The translations under genes were made by a program, and so were the position numbers. From positions 620,001-684,000 of the forward strand of contig VWYX01000126.1 of assembly GCA_013396525.1 (NCBI GenBank): a stretch of 64,000 nt of DNA, in the 5' to 3' direction. Shown here piece by piece: positions 1-13,165 of the stretch. A model generated the notes under the pieces. The model searched no databases. It had not been told where the DNA came from and saw nothing but the letters and a program-made list of their open reading frames with translations. This DNA is from Chaetorhynchus papuensis. Its lineage: Eukaryota; Chordata; Aves; Passeriformes; Rhipiduridae. Position 1 is the first letter of the stretch. Each line of letters opens with the position of its first letter.

Positions 1-961
1 AGAAAACCTTTCAGATGATGGTAAAGGGAATCGAGGATATGCGCTGTTTCTCTTTCAAAATCAGTGTCAGGATATTTAGAGGACAGGCTATCACTATTAT
101 GTTAAATTGTGCTACCTACAACGTAAGCTTCTGTCTTTGCTAAAGCTGCCAGTTTTTATAAACAGCTGAAGACAGAAAGGGTTTACTAAGAATAATGTTG
201 AAGCCCAAAAGAATCCTGCAGCCTATAAATCTTAATAGAGGTTCTAAGATTCCAATGGGCTGCATGTGTCTCTTTTACCCAACCTCACTCCATCTTGGCT
301 CCCCTGTGATGACTGCAATTTTCTTGAAACAGAGGCACGGTGACTTGAATTTACTCGTGGCACTATTTGCCTACAAACAGGAATACATGCATATAACCTA
401 TGCAAATCAATAAAAGCATGTCAAGACCCCTTAGATCGCAGTGCTCTGCTAAAATGCAATTTATCATGCTGCAAATGAGAGTAAGAGACTAGGTAACAAA
501 TAGTGTCTGATCATTTAACTAGCACCTGTTGTCATGCATTTGAAAACTGCATTTTTCATTTGACGTACAGTAAATTGCATTTTCATATATATTGAATGGA
601 AGAGGGGACTTGGGGATGTACATATGCAGGATTTCATGAACAATGGAAGTTTTACAGCTGCTTGCTTGAAGGGGTCATATCCGAGTCTAAAAATGTATTT
701 GTTCAGGTTTTGGGAATGCAAAATATCTCTATTTAGAGAGAAAAATGTAGAAAGTGAGGGTTTGATGCAAATTTATAGCATTGTTAAATGTATAATTACT
801 AAGAATTGTTTCTAAAAAATATCTAAATCAGACAGCTATTCTAAAATTTATTCTAAGAATGTGCCAAATCAGGTGAAAAACAGCAATATCTTTTGAGAAG
901 CACTGTTTAAATTTGTTTTGAGGACACATTCTTCCCCCCCACACCCATTTCTTTAAAACTG
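1..961. other. AT-rich non-coding sequence, no feature seen
   Basis: No recognisable gene, repeat or RNA. The open frames here are 95 codons or shorter, overlap on both strands and lack protein-like composition. A short C-run near 936 is the only compositional oddity. Confidence 0.6.
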
Positions 962-1100
962 TTGAGGTGTTTCTTTTTATGGGGTTTGGAGGGTTTGTTT
1001 TTTTGTTTTGTTTTGTTTTTTTTGTTTTGTTTTTTGGGTTTTTTGGGGGGTTTAATATTTTGGGGTTTGGTTTTTTTGCTTTTGTTTTGACTTTGGGATT
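962..1100. repeat. T/G-rich low-complexity tract
   Basis: The plus strand is dominated by T and G. Bases 991-1053 contain no A or C at all (63 nt), made of TTTTG-like units followed by G3 and G6 runs. It is simple-sequence DNA. The frames that run through it (F/G/V-rich on plus, K/N/P-rich on minus) are artefacts of composition and not genes. The G-runs are too few and too widely spaced for a canonical G-quadruplex. Confidence 0.8.
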
Positions 1101-3002
1101 TTTAGGATTTATCACAATGACTTATGTACATGTAAGGGAGACCTCTTCAGAGTCTGGAGGCTGTAGCAGTGTGCAAAGCTAAAACATGAATTTCAGTCTC
1201 GAAGCATATCCCTTTCTAAAAATCTAGGGTTTTTTTAGCTAGTGTAAAACTTGTTTCTTTTGCTGAGATTAATCCAGTTACAGTTTGTGGTGCATCTTTT
1301 ACTTCATAAAGAAATGATCTTGGAGACAGGCAGAAAGTATGTATGGAAATGCCAGAACAATAAAGATCTTTTCCACTGGACTAAGCGCTTTGCAAATGTT
1401 CATGGATTTTGCTGCCCCAGTTGATGTAAACTAATCTTCTGAGCATTTTTCCTATATATATATGTTTTTAATGATGTGTAGTTCAGTTCTTGGCCTTAGT
1501 GGACAAATCATGTAGGTATCATGATTTTTTTCAGCACAGAAAAAAATAATTTCTTTATTTTACTCACTACCAAAGCTGTTTCTCACACCTTGTCTTGCGT
1601 TGTTGTTCTCTGTTCATTAAGGAATTGGGTCCTTGGAAAGGTAGTGTGGGGTTTTCTGGTTTCACGTGACATATAATAGGTATATAGGTGTTCTTTCCTG
1701 AGGTTTCACTCAGGATTTTCATAAATTATAAATTTCCTTATTATATCGTCTGTATGAATGAGAGATTCAGGAGACTTCATTTTCTCAACACTCGGAGCAG
1801 ATTAATGAAATTTCTTTTATGTAATATGCAGGTGATGCAAACGTTGCAAAGATCCTGATCTTTTACCGTCCTTCCATTTTCACATCCATACCAATACCCT
1901 GTGTTAACTTCTATAGATTAAAGTTTTTTTCATGCACTCTGAATGTTTGCCTAGTGCTGGCTACAGAAATAGATTTCTGAAGTGTATGAGCAGTTTTACA
2001 TATCACAGAACCATTTGTGAATTTTGCCTGCAAGATGAAAATTTTAAAACAAACAACCAAAAAAAAAAATTTCTTCATTTTGACTCCTGCAAGGAGAACT
2101 ATACACCCAAGAATGTTTTTCGTAGTACTAGGTTTTAAGGACTTGGTGTGCTGTCATTAGACTGAAGACTTACATTTTTAAACTTACATTAAATTAAAAA
2201 AAAAAAAAAAAAAAAACAGATTTCATTGAATTAATTCCTTTTTCATAAAAATACATTTGTTAGTAGAAAAAAAGAGATTGTAGCCTTACTGATATATTGA
2301 GGAAATCTAAATAGGGGGCTTTAATGTACAGTCAATTTTTACTAACAGAAGTGACTTAACTGTGGTAAGTTAGGTGTAAATGCTTGTTTGAGAAAAATCC
2401 TTTAAATGCTCATTGACAGTAAAGAGAATGCAAACCAGTGTAAAGACAGACTGGTTTGCAGTGTTTGAGCTTGATTTTGCTAGCAATGAAATGTAAATTG
2501 TGTTATGGTGCAGAAAACTATGCCAAGTCATGGGTTTTATTTCAGATCATTAGTATGATGAGCATGTTGTGTTTATGTGAACAAAACTCTGATGAACACT
2601 AATGTGAATGGCTACTTAGTCATTTCAATCAGTTGGTAATTATTGTTTGGCAGCAAAAATACCAGTTTCGTCCAATAAAACTGGTAGCCTTATATAATTA
2701 TTTCCTAATTCTTTCCTTCTAAAATCTTGTCTCAGTGTCATGTGTTAGTATGATTATTCAGCTTTTACTTTTCTGTTTTTCATGTCCCGGTGGCTTGGCC
2801 TCAGACTATGAGCAAGTGTATATGGGCAGGCAGCAGGGCATATGTACATGCTTGAGGTAAAAACCCCAATTCACACAGCAGAGAATGAAGAGTTTGTTTA
2901 AAAAAAAAAAAATAAGAAGTTAATTAGAGAATTTAGAGAAATTACTGCTTAAACATCTTACTTTTGTAAATGGCAGTCTTTTAGGAGGGGAGGGTCTTTA
3001 AA
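1101..3002. other. AT-rich non-coding sequence with poly-A tracts
   Basis: No gene seen. It contains a 21-A run at 2196-2216 and a roughly 13-A run near 2900-2912. Neither is preceded by a recognisable SINE, LINE or processed-gene body, so they are called simple homopolymers. A perfect short inverted repeat lies at 2429-2460 and is listed separately. Confidence 0.6.
2429..2460. repeat. Perfect 11-bp inverted repeat, 10-nt loop
   Basis: The arms tgcaaaccagt (2429-2439) and actggtttgca (2450-2460) are exact reverse complements around a 10-nt spacer. They would form a small stem-loop in RNA or single-stranded DNA. The stem is far shorter than a microRNA precursor stem (about 30 bp), and complementarity does not extend beyond the arms. 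No function is inferred. Confidence 0.7.
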
Positions 3003-3056
3003 TGGACTTTGATCTTTGTAGATCCCTTCCAACTTAGGATATTGTATTCATCTGTG
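3003..3056 (+). mobile_element. Old CR1 3' tail fragment
   Basis: The sequence follows the pattern of the CR1 3' end: a GACTTGATGATC-like stretch, then the conserved 'atcccttccaac' block, then degenerate ATTCTGTG-like octamers (attcatctgtg). Only about 50 bp is recognisable and it is well diverged, so this is an ancient, severely 5'-truncated insertion on the plus strand. It could be a chance resemblance, but the order of blocks fits CR1. Confidence 0.55.
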
Positions 3057-3110
3057 ACATGTGTGAAAATACATATTTTGAAATATCATATTGTTAACAT
3101 GTTGGTGTTT

Positions 3111-3170
3111 TGAGGGTTTTTTGTGTGTGTGTTTTTGTTTTTGTTTTGTTTTGTTTTTTTCCTGGGAGCA
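3111..3170. repeat. T/G-rich low-complexity tract with short (TG)n
   Basis: The tract reads as a T6 run, a short TGTGTGTG stretch and TTTTG units. It is the same kind of T/G simple sequence as the tract near 1 kb and sits about 55 bp after the CR1 tail. No coding capacity is claimed. Confidence 0.75.
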
Positions 3171-3500
3171 CAGCAGTGGGTTTTTTTCCACCCTAAATGC
3201 CCCTTTCATTTGAAAGATATGGCAGACCCCTCCACAGCCCCAGTTAAACGCACTTGAGAAGAGACACCAGCAGCATGAAGGGCTGTGCTCGCCCAGGGGT
3301 GCTTGGGTGGAAGGTTTATCTCTGCTGCCACCACCAACCCCGTGTGGATTTTCTCTCTTGGGGCAGCTGGGGCCAGGCAAGGCCAGGGGTTTGGTTCTCA
3401 GTGCCAGGGAGCACTGAGGATGCAGTGGGGATGGCAGCTGCTTGGGGCTGTTTCACATCCTCTTAATAAGCAGAGGTGGAAAAAATGAACTTCTCCTGGA
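3171..3500. other. GC-richer patch of unknown nature
   Basis: About 300 bp that is clearly richer in G and C than its surroundings, with several overlapping short open frames on both strands (70 codons plus, 110 codons minus, the latter using low-complexity sequence). I recognise no repeat family or protein. An undetected LTR fragment or an old repeat is possible. Confidence 0.4.
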
Positions 3501-4639
3501 GTCTCATCGCTTCCCGTCTTTTGACACCTTACCTGCTTGCAGGGAGAGAGTAAGAGAAGTGAAAAACACCAATGCTGGTTCACTCCTCCTCTGGCTTGAA
3601 AGGTGACAGTTTTTCTTCTTGCCCTAGGGGTGCTGGGATTATGGAGAAGCTGTGGAAGTCTTTAATTTTCCATATGTAAACGTCTGATTTGCTTTAGGAG
3701 GAGTGGATGATATTTTCAGGAAGACTCCCATGAGTGTGAGTGGAGGCCCCAGTAAATAATTGTTTTTCTGCACCTCTCTAGACTCGACGTCTTATTTCCC
3801 TCACTTTAGCATTTGGAACTTGCACAATACAAAGTAAAGGCTGTTGCTCTGTTAGGGGAAGGTCCAAAACTGTTACCTGGCACATGTTGCTGCCTTTCTG
3901 CTGACTTGCTGGCCACGTACTTCCCCTGTGTTTTAGAAAGGTTGGGCGCCTCTTCCCAGAGATGGAACTGCCTTTTGAGTGGTTTGCATGAGGTGGGCTG
4001 TACGGAAAAACTGCAGAAAACAAACGATAAATTTGTAGCAAAGTGCAAATACTGAAATGAGGTTTTTGTGCTCTGCTCACCAAGAGCAAAACAGGCAGCT
4101 AATTCCCCACCACTACTGCCCCTTTTGAGGGAGTTTTTTCCTCAAATGATGGATTATGATTTGGTATTATTTCTTGCTGATAAAACTCAATTTTTGTATG
4201 TTTAAGTTTCAGTTTGATCTATTTTCTTGTGTCTAGAAATATATTCAAATGCTTTTAAAATGAGAAATGTGCCAGCTAGGATTATTTTGGTGCAAAGATT
4301 TCCATTTAGTTAACAGAGAGAAGGAGAGAAAATTTTTAAAATAAAGCATCTTTGAATTGCTTGCAGAGGGAACAGAAAACACATATTTTAAATATTTTGA
4401 CGTAGCAGGTCAGAAGGGAAGTGTTTCATTTTATTGTTTAAATGTTTCATATATGTCTTCTATCTATACAGTCAGCCTGTTTTGAAACTTCTGTAAAAAG
4501 TAGTATTCTTGCAAGTAGCCCCTATGACATTCATTTGTAATACCACGCAAATGCTGTGACTTTGCCAGCTGTGCCTCTTCTTAGTGTAGAAGGCCCCAAA
4601 CTATTCTTGATACTTGTTCTGAAGATAAATTAGTGGCTT
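3501..4639. other. Non-coding sequence, no feature seen
   Basis: Frames of 80 to 103 codons overlap on opposite strands around 3.78-4.09 kb. They share the same bases and neither has recognisable domains or splice context. I see no repeat. Confidence 0.55.
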
Positions 4640-5140
4640 CTAAATAATGCAGTGAACCCTAATTCTCTTTGATTAGTAGCGAGTTAGATGATAGCGACCC
4701 ATTGAAATTGGTCATCAGCATAAATAATGAGTGAATGAACTGATAAAATGCAAAGTCACCGGCCATCATAAATCAAATGAAATCCACTTTCTCTGGAAGT
4801 CACTGAAATTAGAAGTCCGTGCTCCTATTAATTATTTTGCCTTCTGAAGACGACAGTGTTATAAATCAGCCTTGAAAGGCACTTCACTTAGGAAGCTGAA
4901 AGAGTAAGACTGCCTGCAAATTGTTTTGTATACGCACCTAATTGTTTCTTAAGTAACCCACCTTTTGTAGGATGACTGCTGAAAAGCAGAGAGTGTACCC
5001 AAAAGCGTAGATAAATGAAAGCAGCAGACATTCCTGTAAGAAAATTCTTTGGTCAGAATAATAGCTGCATAATAATTGCGCATTGGTCAGTCCGAAGCTG
5101 AACCTGCTGTTCTTGTTAGGCAGGGTTGCTCCAGTCACTT
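4640..5140. promoter_or_regulatory. Candidate conserved non-coding element
   Basis: The block has mixed, non-repetitive composition with a few retained CpGs (tagcgag, atagcgac, caccggcc, agtccgtg, gacgacag) and AT-rich homeodomain-type words such as attaattatt and cataaataatg. It lacks the homopolymers common in the neighbourhood. This texture is typical of vertebrate conserved non-coding elements in gene deserts. Conservation cannot be shown from one sequence, so this is inference from composition only. Confidence 0.25.
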
Positions 5141-8100
5141 TGAACTGGGAGGAATTCTCATTTATTAGCTAAATATAATTACTTGGCAATAGGAAAATTG
5201 TCAATGAAAAAGTCTGGAGCAAGAAAAAAATGGGCATGCAGACAAATTAAAGTTTAAAATTGTTCTGGGCATTTGTCTAAACAACATATTGCAAGAATTT
5301 GGAATGACACGTAAATGCTTCCTGCAGAAAGTGTATACATATTTCTGTTGTAGTTTATCTATGCATTTTTGTATATTTAGGTATGAAGACATATCTATAG
5401 GGCTTTAAAAAACCCACCATGCTCTCTCTGAAGTTATTGAACACTCCTTGCACAATAGCTTAATTTTTCTTTGTTGTGCTGGAACCTTCTGGTGTGTATC
5501 GTGTGATTATGCCCAAATGTGTCTTTGTTCATATCACCAGTAATTTAATGAAATAGAAGTAGATGTGCTTTGAGTCAGAGAGGAGATGAATGGTCACAGG
5601 ACATTCCTTGGGAAATGAACACAGTGGCATTACTCTTGTGGGTGTTAGAATATAGTTCCAGCTTTTCATGTCTTCTGTGTCCTGAACTGCTTATAGATGT
5701 TGAGCTTCTATGGGAAACACGGTATAATATGTAGGTGAGAAAGACTGAAAAGAAATGGTTAAAAAAATGATAAAAGTGTATACCACAGAGAAAAATGGGG
5801 AGAAGAGTGTGTACATGTTTAAGAAAAAATATATAAATAATATATGTAGAAGTATAGAGTATAGAAGGTTAGACGCATACCAGGCTTTTACTTCATGTAT
5901 GCTTACCTGATTTTATGTCAATACTCGATCTGTGCACTAGACAACCAATTATGGAGAGAGCAAGACATATAAATATGTATAGCGTGGGACTTCTACCTCT
6001 CTCCACAAAAAGTATGGCTTCATGTTATTTTCTACTGAGACATCATAAAACATATATTATGATTACTTATGCTTATGTAACTCTTTGCTTAAATATATGT
6101 TTTTTTCTGAGGAAATACTGGACAGAAAGCAGAGTCAAATATTTTCCCAGGTTGCCACAAATACCTTGAAACTTGTCGAATATGAAAATAATTTTAACTG
6201 CAATGTTCTTCTCTCCTGCACGCCTCTCTTCTGACTTCATTTATTTATACATACCTATATGGTGTACTGTAGGTTTTTTTCTTTTTAAAAACCAATGACA
6301 ACTTCAGTGGTTATCTTCATTTGCAGTTCTGTGTGGTGGATCTTCCGTTTATCAGTAGATCTGGGAACTAGATAGGTTCTTGTATGATTTTTAGCTATTT
6401 TGGAAAAGCACCAAAATGTAAGACAGTGAAACTGGAACTTGCACTTTTGAACATGTCCATCTCCTTGCTCCTGGAAATTAAACTTTCTCATACTATATTT
6501 GCACATTATTTCTGTTTTTATAGGCAGTATTACACACTTTTGGTTAATCAGTGCATCTTAATATGCAAAATATTCTTCATTTCAGGAATCTGTTGAATTC
6601 TAAAACTGTGTTCCTATTTCTATTGGCTAATAGATGTGACTGTCTTGGGAATCTGAACATTTTTATTCAGTGTAAGATCTAAGTACCTGTAAAGGTTTGT
6701 TTGTAATATGGTAGGGCTTTAATCTTTGATTTACCTTGTGCACCTGCTACACTTCAATACCATGGATCAGCTGAAAATCTCTGCTTGCCCACTCTGTCCG
6801 TAAGTGCCCTTTCAGCAGCATCCTCACCCCCAAAACTGACAGATTAAAATGTGCAGGCACAGTGTTGGAAACAACAGTACCATTAAACTATTGGTACAAA
6901 TAAAGTAATATTTTAAGTTTTGAGCCATGTGGGTTGTGGAGGATCTAAAGGGAATAAATCCGTATCTTTGAGGCAACATTGTGAAGGAGAACAATCTGCA
7001 TGCAGTCGTCAATTTTTTTTTCAAAGGACTTTCGTCTCTTCTCATAATAACTAGAAAGTTTTCACTGTTCTCAGCTAAAACAAAATAATTTGGGTGAAGT
7101 AAAGAGAAATAAAGTTATTAGTATAGTAAAAATGTCTTTATCTACCGACACAAGGTAATGTTTTTGAGTGGTTATTGTATGCAGTGTTTGCTTAAGTATG
7201 TTACACACTGTAAATGAAAGAATGCTTTTAGAATCTGGATAAGTCAAAATTCAGGTAATTTATGAATTAGTCTGCGAATGATGCCAGTCAGGACGGCTCT
7301 ATTTGAGATGTGAGCTTTCAGTTCTATTGTCCAATATGTTTCTGTTATGATTATTTATAATTTAATGATGGCAAAAGACTGCTAGAGTAAAAGAAAGTTC
7401 TTTGTTGAGAAAATGTGAACAACTGTACTTCAGCAATTACTGTGGTAATTGAGTTACTTATTTTAAAAATAAACCTCAGTTGCACTAGATTTGCTTGGAT
7501 AAAGTTGTTTGATTCATATGTCAGTACTAATTAGCAATGGGTGAGTGTAGAGAGCAGTCCAGTAAGTGGTTGCAAATGTCAGTCTCGAACATCATTGTCA
7601 ATACCTCTTTCATATCTTCCCTGAAGTGGTTGTGTCAGGATTTCTTGTTTTTGACTGTCTGTGTCATCATATTTGAGTGCAGTGTCCTGAAGATTTCCCT
7701 TCAGCTGGATGTGCTTTAGATGAATTTGTGTTCATATTTTACAGACTTGTACACAAGTTAACAGTCAGAAGAAGCAATGCTGTGTTTTTGCTGAAAAAGC
7801 CTCTTAGCTGCCATTCTGCTTTAGGAGGTACCTCATTTTAATTGCATTGATCCACTTGGCAAGTCCTGTATGTCCTGTATGCTATTTGATATAGGGTGCT
7901 ACTGAACAGTCTCCAGCTTTCTTCTGTCTTTTCTCAGTAGGAAGGAGACCATCCTTAGAAAATTGCTGTCTTTTGCTTTGATACAAGATGATGAATTTGA
8001 TTCTCTTGCTAACTTCAAGAACAGTTGCATAACCTGTGTGTTGAATTTTGTTGCAAGGCAAATGTGGTAAATGTTTAAGTAGCTCCATTGTGGTCTCTGT

Positions 8101-9722
8101 GAGAGAAAGGCAGTATTAAGAGACGTCTAGAAGATGGCAAGACTTACACAACTCTTAAGGTTGACAACAGTGGTGGCTGAGAGAGGAAAATACTTTTTTT
8201 TTTCTTTGCTGTAGGAGTAAGTTTAAGCAAGTAATTAATTTCCTGACTGTGTGAGTAAGGTTCACTGTAAGGCTTCCCCACAAGGCACTGACAGATGAGA
8301 AAAGCAGAATCTGCTGGGAAGTGTTTAGCTGTTGTATTGAAAAGATACTTCCACAATGTCCAGACTCAGATAATAACTGATTATAGTTTTACTAAATGGT
8401 CTGAGACACAAACGACTGATACTGCTAATCTTCTTTACATTGCAATAGTAAGTGACACTGAGCCACAGACCACTTGAGAAAGAGCTCAAGCTGTGGTCGA
8501 GGAGCCAGCAGGGTATAATGCAAAGGGCAGGCAGTTGTGTAACTTAGTGTTTCATTCTGGCTGTAATAATTAATGGCTAGTTTAGATTAAATGTCTATGT
8601 AGAGCCCTTTAAAAGTCACTATAATAGGGAAGCGTGGTCTTCCCTACTCAGCTGTGAGAGGTACCTGGTTGTAAGGAGCACGTAGAAATTTTTGTTTATT
8701 GCCTGGGATGATGTGTTTGAATGCTTGAAAGTCAACAGCCATTGGCTACAGTCTCACGGTGTGTATTTGATTGCACAGCCCTTCTAGTAAAAACAGTGCT
8801 GCAGCTCTATGAATAGTACACAACCCTGATGAACAACAGAAGTGACCATTCTGAGAGTGATGCTGAAGCCAAATGAAAAGCTTTTGCTCCCATGCTGAGG
8901 TCCCTAAGTGGTGGAGGCAAACCAAGGGAAACGTTGGCCTGCTGTGTCTGTGTCCCAGCTGTTCTACTGCCAGTCTTGTGCCTTTCGGTGGCATTGCTGG
9001 GACGTGCTTCCACTGATGCCATGGGTGTCACTTGGTGGAACAACATGGCAAGAGAATGCAGAAGATTGGGCAAAAGTCCAGTTCAGAGACACAGAATGGG
9101 TTGTTATTAGTATATGCTGCAATATCTTGTAAATCTTGCTATATCTTGTGGTCTCTCAGTGGTTTATGTCCTTAAAATACTAACAAGGTATAAGGATCTC
9201 AAAACTTGTTGAATTTTAAATTGAATCAGGGTTAGGGTTGGAATAAAGCTGGCTTTTGTTGAGTCTGCACAATGTTTTGTTATTGTAGCTGTTGTACATG
9301 GATGTTTTCAAAACAGCAGATAAAACAGATTTAGTATTGCAACAACTGTGGAACCTGTAGTTAAATACCTGATGTAAATTCTCAGATGATATTAAGAAAA
9401 TGTGTGCTGTCATAAATTGATTTTCAAAACATCTGGCTTTCTAAAAATTTTGGAATTTATATAAAATTTGCCACCTGCTCTTGTAGATACTCTTTCAAAC
9501 AGTATCTCTGAATTGTCCATTCAAGGGGCTGAACACATACTTTCGTTTTACTTCATATGCTAATTAATAATGTCATTTGATTTGTTATTTTCATAGGGAA
9601 AAACTGTTGTCTACTCTCTACATTTATAAAGAAAAGCAAAATAAAAACAGCATCAGATTTTGAATAATGAAGTGAATAAGGAGTTAAGTTTCTTATAATA
9701 GTTCTTGTTTGATCCTTGATTT
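5141..9722. other. AT-rich non-coding sequence
   Basis: No gene recognised. Short frames (88 codons or fewer) occur on both strands with no conserved motif. A somewhat GC-richer stretch at about 8880-9110 has four overlapping frames on both strands, none convincing. A duplicated 9-mer (gtcctgtat) near 7865-7883 and a T-run near 8194 are minor simple repeats. Confidence 0.55.
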
Positions 9723-9738
9723 AAAAAAAAAAAAAAAA
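9723..9738. repeat. Poly-A run (16 A)
   Basis: Homopolymer followed by caaaataaaaaaa. No retroposon body is recognisable upstream, so it is taken as a simple repeat and not a retrocopy tail. Confidence 0.8.
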
Positions 9739-12700
9739 CAAAATAAAAAAAGCCTGCATGTAAATATATTTTTATGTATGCTAAGCGTAAAGATAGCTCT
9801 GTCCTACCATATTGATTTATTAGATTCTCTGACATTTTAGTTGTGGTCGTTATGTTATATTTATGAGATGAATGTTGGATTCGCTCATTATGTTATCCTC
9901 ATTTATTTTACATACTTTTATGGCTGGTTGTGCTCAGCTTTACATTTAAAGCTTTATTGCAGCTGTTAGTGTTGGGGGGAGGGGGAGGCAAGTACTTATT
10001 GATCAGAATTTACATGTTTACTGTTGTAATAATGATTTATGTAATCTTTTTCTACATGTAAGGTCTTTCTCTGAAATAAAATAGTATAGTTCAGGAGGTC
10101 TCTTCAACTGAAAGAGGGTTTTGCTTAAGAAGTTAGGGACTGGACTTGTCTAGGGTAAAATGGTGAATGCTTCACAATACTGATGATGAATTTTTCCCTT
10201 ATGTAAAATGATGCAAATGATCTTTATAATTCAATATTTTATTTATGTTTACTTTACACTCAAGATGAAGCAATGCTAATGTTAAAAATTATTATTTCTC
10301 AGAGACCCTCGTTCATTTAAGGATCATCTGACCACATCAGATCTTCCTTGATTTAGTTTTATGTCACAATGTAGTCATCCTGGGTGTCCCTTTTGCAGCG
10401 AGGGAGACAGTAACCCTGAGTTTTGACAAACACAACCGGGCTACCCTTTGTGAGAAGCCTTTAACACATGCAAGCTGGAAGGGTACTGAACATTCACCTG
10501 CCCTTCTGAGGGGTTCTGAAGTGTGCTGGGAAAGCCCCTCCCTGCCCCACATCCTTCTGGAAACCTGTATTCAGGTAGCTGGAGTAGAGTGACAAAGTGC
10601 AGTGGTAGTGGTGGGAACGGCAACACATCTGAGAACTTGAGTCAGGGGTTTGCCAATGAAATACCTCCAGTTCTGCATCGCCATTGGGATCTGGCCTGCA
10701 GTTTGTAAATGCCTGCTTTTGAAGATGGAAAGAATTGATGTGAATATTAGGGAGCTATTTTTATGTAAAGCAGGCTGCTGCTCTTGTACCTTGACTCTGT
10801 ATTTGATGGTGTAGTTAAAATTTGGCAGTGATCTTAAGAAATAATTTCATATATAATCTATACCTTCCTTTTGATTTTCTAGGAATAATTTATTTGGAAT
10901 TGCTGTGTGCTATATAAATTCATCATTGTTTTTACAGACTCTGAATGTCGTGAGCAAATGATTTCTAATCAAGATCTCTAGGTTACTGTTCATAATTAAG
11001 CTTAGTATTGTGTATAATTCACTATACCACATTTTCCAGTGACAGCCACGTAAATTAGATATCATCACAAGGGTTCTGAAGATTTATATTGTTATAAGGA
11101 TACACTGCAGCCTTTTCCCATAAACTAAAGTGTGTTTTCCTGGCATGTAGAAATTCCGTAAAAAACCTGCGTTTTGTCATCCAAGTTTTGAGCTGATGTA
11201 TATCTGTTGTGTAGTCTGCAGACAGGTTTTACAGCTTTTCTGTACTCACTGGTGCTTCTCCCACCAAATATACTTTTGATAACACTGAGTAGATAGTACA
11301 ATTTGGAGGGATTTGTATCTCATAAAGCAAAGCATAAATTACTTTGATTAATACATCTTAATATCATTCTTCTGTAAAACTGTATGCACAAGTACAGGAG
11401 GTACTCGGATGGTAGGTCTTTTATTCTGGAATATTATTCATCTCCAAACAGTCCTCTGCATCTTCTGGCATTTGATTTTCATATGATTTCTGACTCTTTT
11501 TTTAATGTGCATACTTCTGAAATACAAATTAGGTTTTTTCTAATGAATCATTATCATGTGCTATCATCAAAGGTTATTCATTGAAAACTTGAGAAAAAGG
11601 CAATCAAAACTAATTTTGATTGTTAATGGAAATGTATTTTTGGTCTTAAACAGCTTCCTTCAGCAATAATTATAGTTATGCCTCTTGGGTGTTTTTGGAC
11701 TTCTAAATTTACATCCAGCAGTTCTTTTTCATTTAGTAGTTAATCTTTTACAGAACACTGCAAATTTATACTTCTACCTAACATTAGGAAAGTCAGGAGA
11801 GTGTATTCATCTATCCATCTTTTTAAAATATATATGTAAATGTTTTTTTCTGTACTGCGAAGAGATGTCTGTGTCTGTACTGTACACAAGCTCAAGCATT
11901 TATATCATTGTGTAGTTGAGTTCTGAGTGTCACTTCTAAACTTGAAAAACATGAATTCAATCCGTTCATATAATTTATAAGAATTAACACCAAGATAATT
12001 ATGTATCCTTGAGGAAAGAGATTTCTGTTGTTCAGCCATGTGTATTAATTTTGGGGTTTAGAAGTTATTACAAGGTACAGGTCAGAGTAATAAATAAAGG
12101 CTGAATTAGTCGAGCAATATTTCACTACTGAAATAGTTATTAAAAGATGAGGCTTTTTTCCTCCTGCAGTATTTTCATGTACAGCTGTTAATCACGTTTT
12201 TCTGTAAACCACTGAGGTATAAATCCTCCCCTCCTACTGAAAGAAGATTTCCTTTTGAAAAGGGATTGGTGTGTGCCTTTTTCATCCAAATTGCAGCAAA
12301 ACCTTCCCCTCGTGTTAAAAGTCTTACAATTGAAGTTCTGATCCTCTAATTAAAAGTGGAAATCCAAAACGTAGCACTGATTTGGGTGTCTGATTTTGTT
12401 TTTACTGTAAGTATGCAGTTTCCCAGAGTTTAAGAAATGGTTAAAATTAATCCTGTGTGCAGTTACTGAAGAGAAGAAGCAGGCAACAAATGTCAATAAA
12501 TCTAGATCTGTTTGAAGCAGACGTCACTAAATCTTAGTCTTGACTGCTCTCTGGTAGTGTCAAGAGCTGCTCTGTAAGATGAATTTGAGGGGAGGATGAA
12601 AAAGGTACCATATTAAACCACTGCACTGATAAGTTTAGTTAAGAGGCAGAAGATGTGTCCTTGCAGTGACATTCAGTGGCCGATATTTGTTTCCCTTTAA

Positions 12701-13152
12701 ATAATATGCTGTACATCTATGAGAATGATGGCTTGGTGTTTGTGACATTGCATCTTCACCAAGGTTACTGGCTCCAGGACAGGCAGTCTCTCCTCTCTTT
12801 CTCTCTCACACCCTGTCAATAAATATCCACTTGTCTGAGGAAGTGAGATACAGATTTTACAGCTGACACCAGAGCATCTTCATTTCCAGAAGCAATGAGT
12901 TTCAACACATGTGAACGTGAAGTAGGGGAGGAAAAAAATTAAAGAAATATATCTTTCAGGTCTTTGTCATAAGAAAGCAGTTACCTCTTCCAGACAACAA
13001 ACCCCAAGGTTTGGCAACAGTATAACGTTTTAAGTCTTCTAGTGAAACAAAGAAATGTCTATTGTAACAGATTGAATTCAATCCAAAGCTTTGTTTAAAA
13101 CCTTATAAATATATTACCTTTTCTGTATTATATATTAATATCTATCTATTTG
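9739..13152. other. AT-rich non-coding sequence
   Basis: No gene, RNA or repeat recognised. A GC-richer patch at about 10370-10700 supports three short overlapping frames on both strands (61-62 codons) without domain similarity. A G-rich spot at about 9974-9986 has only two long G-runs and does not meet a four-run quadruplex pattern. Confidence 0.55.
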
Positions 13153-13165
13153 TATATATATATAT
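13153..13165. repeat. Short (TA)n microsatellite
   Basis: Six uninterrupted TA units inside a longer AT-rich stretch that includes tatctatcta-like units just upstream. It may be length-variable. Confidence 0.75.

Noticed and set aside
828..1182. Frames of 95 codons (minus, K/N/P-rich) and 71 codons (plus, F/G-rich)
   Set aside because: Both are translations of the T/G low-complexity tract.
2190..2216. Poly-A21 as the tail of a retrocopy
   Set aside because: No processed-gene or SINE body precedes it and no target-site duplication is evident.
9974..9986. G-rich spot as a quadruplex
   Set aside because: It has only two long G-runs plus a GG, so the four-run pattern is not met.
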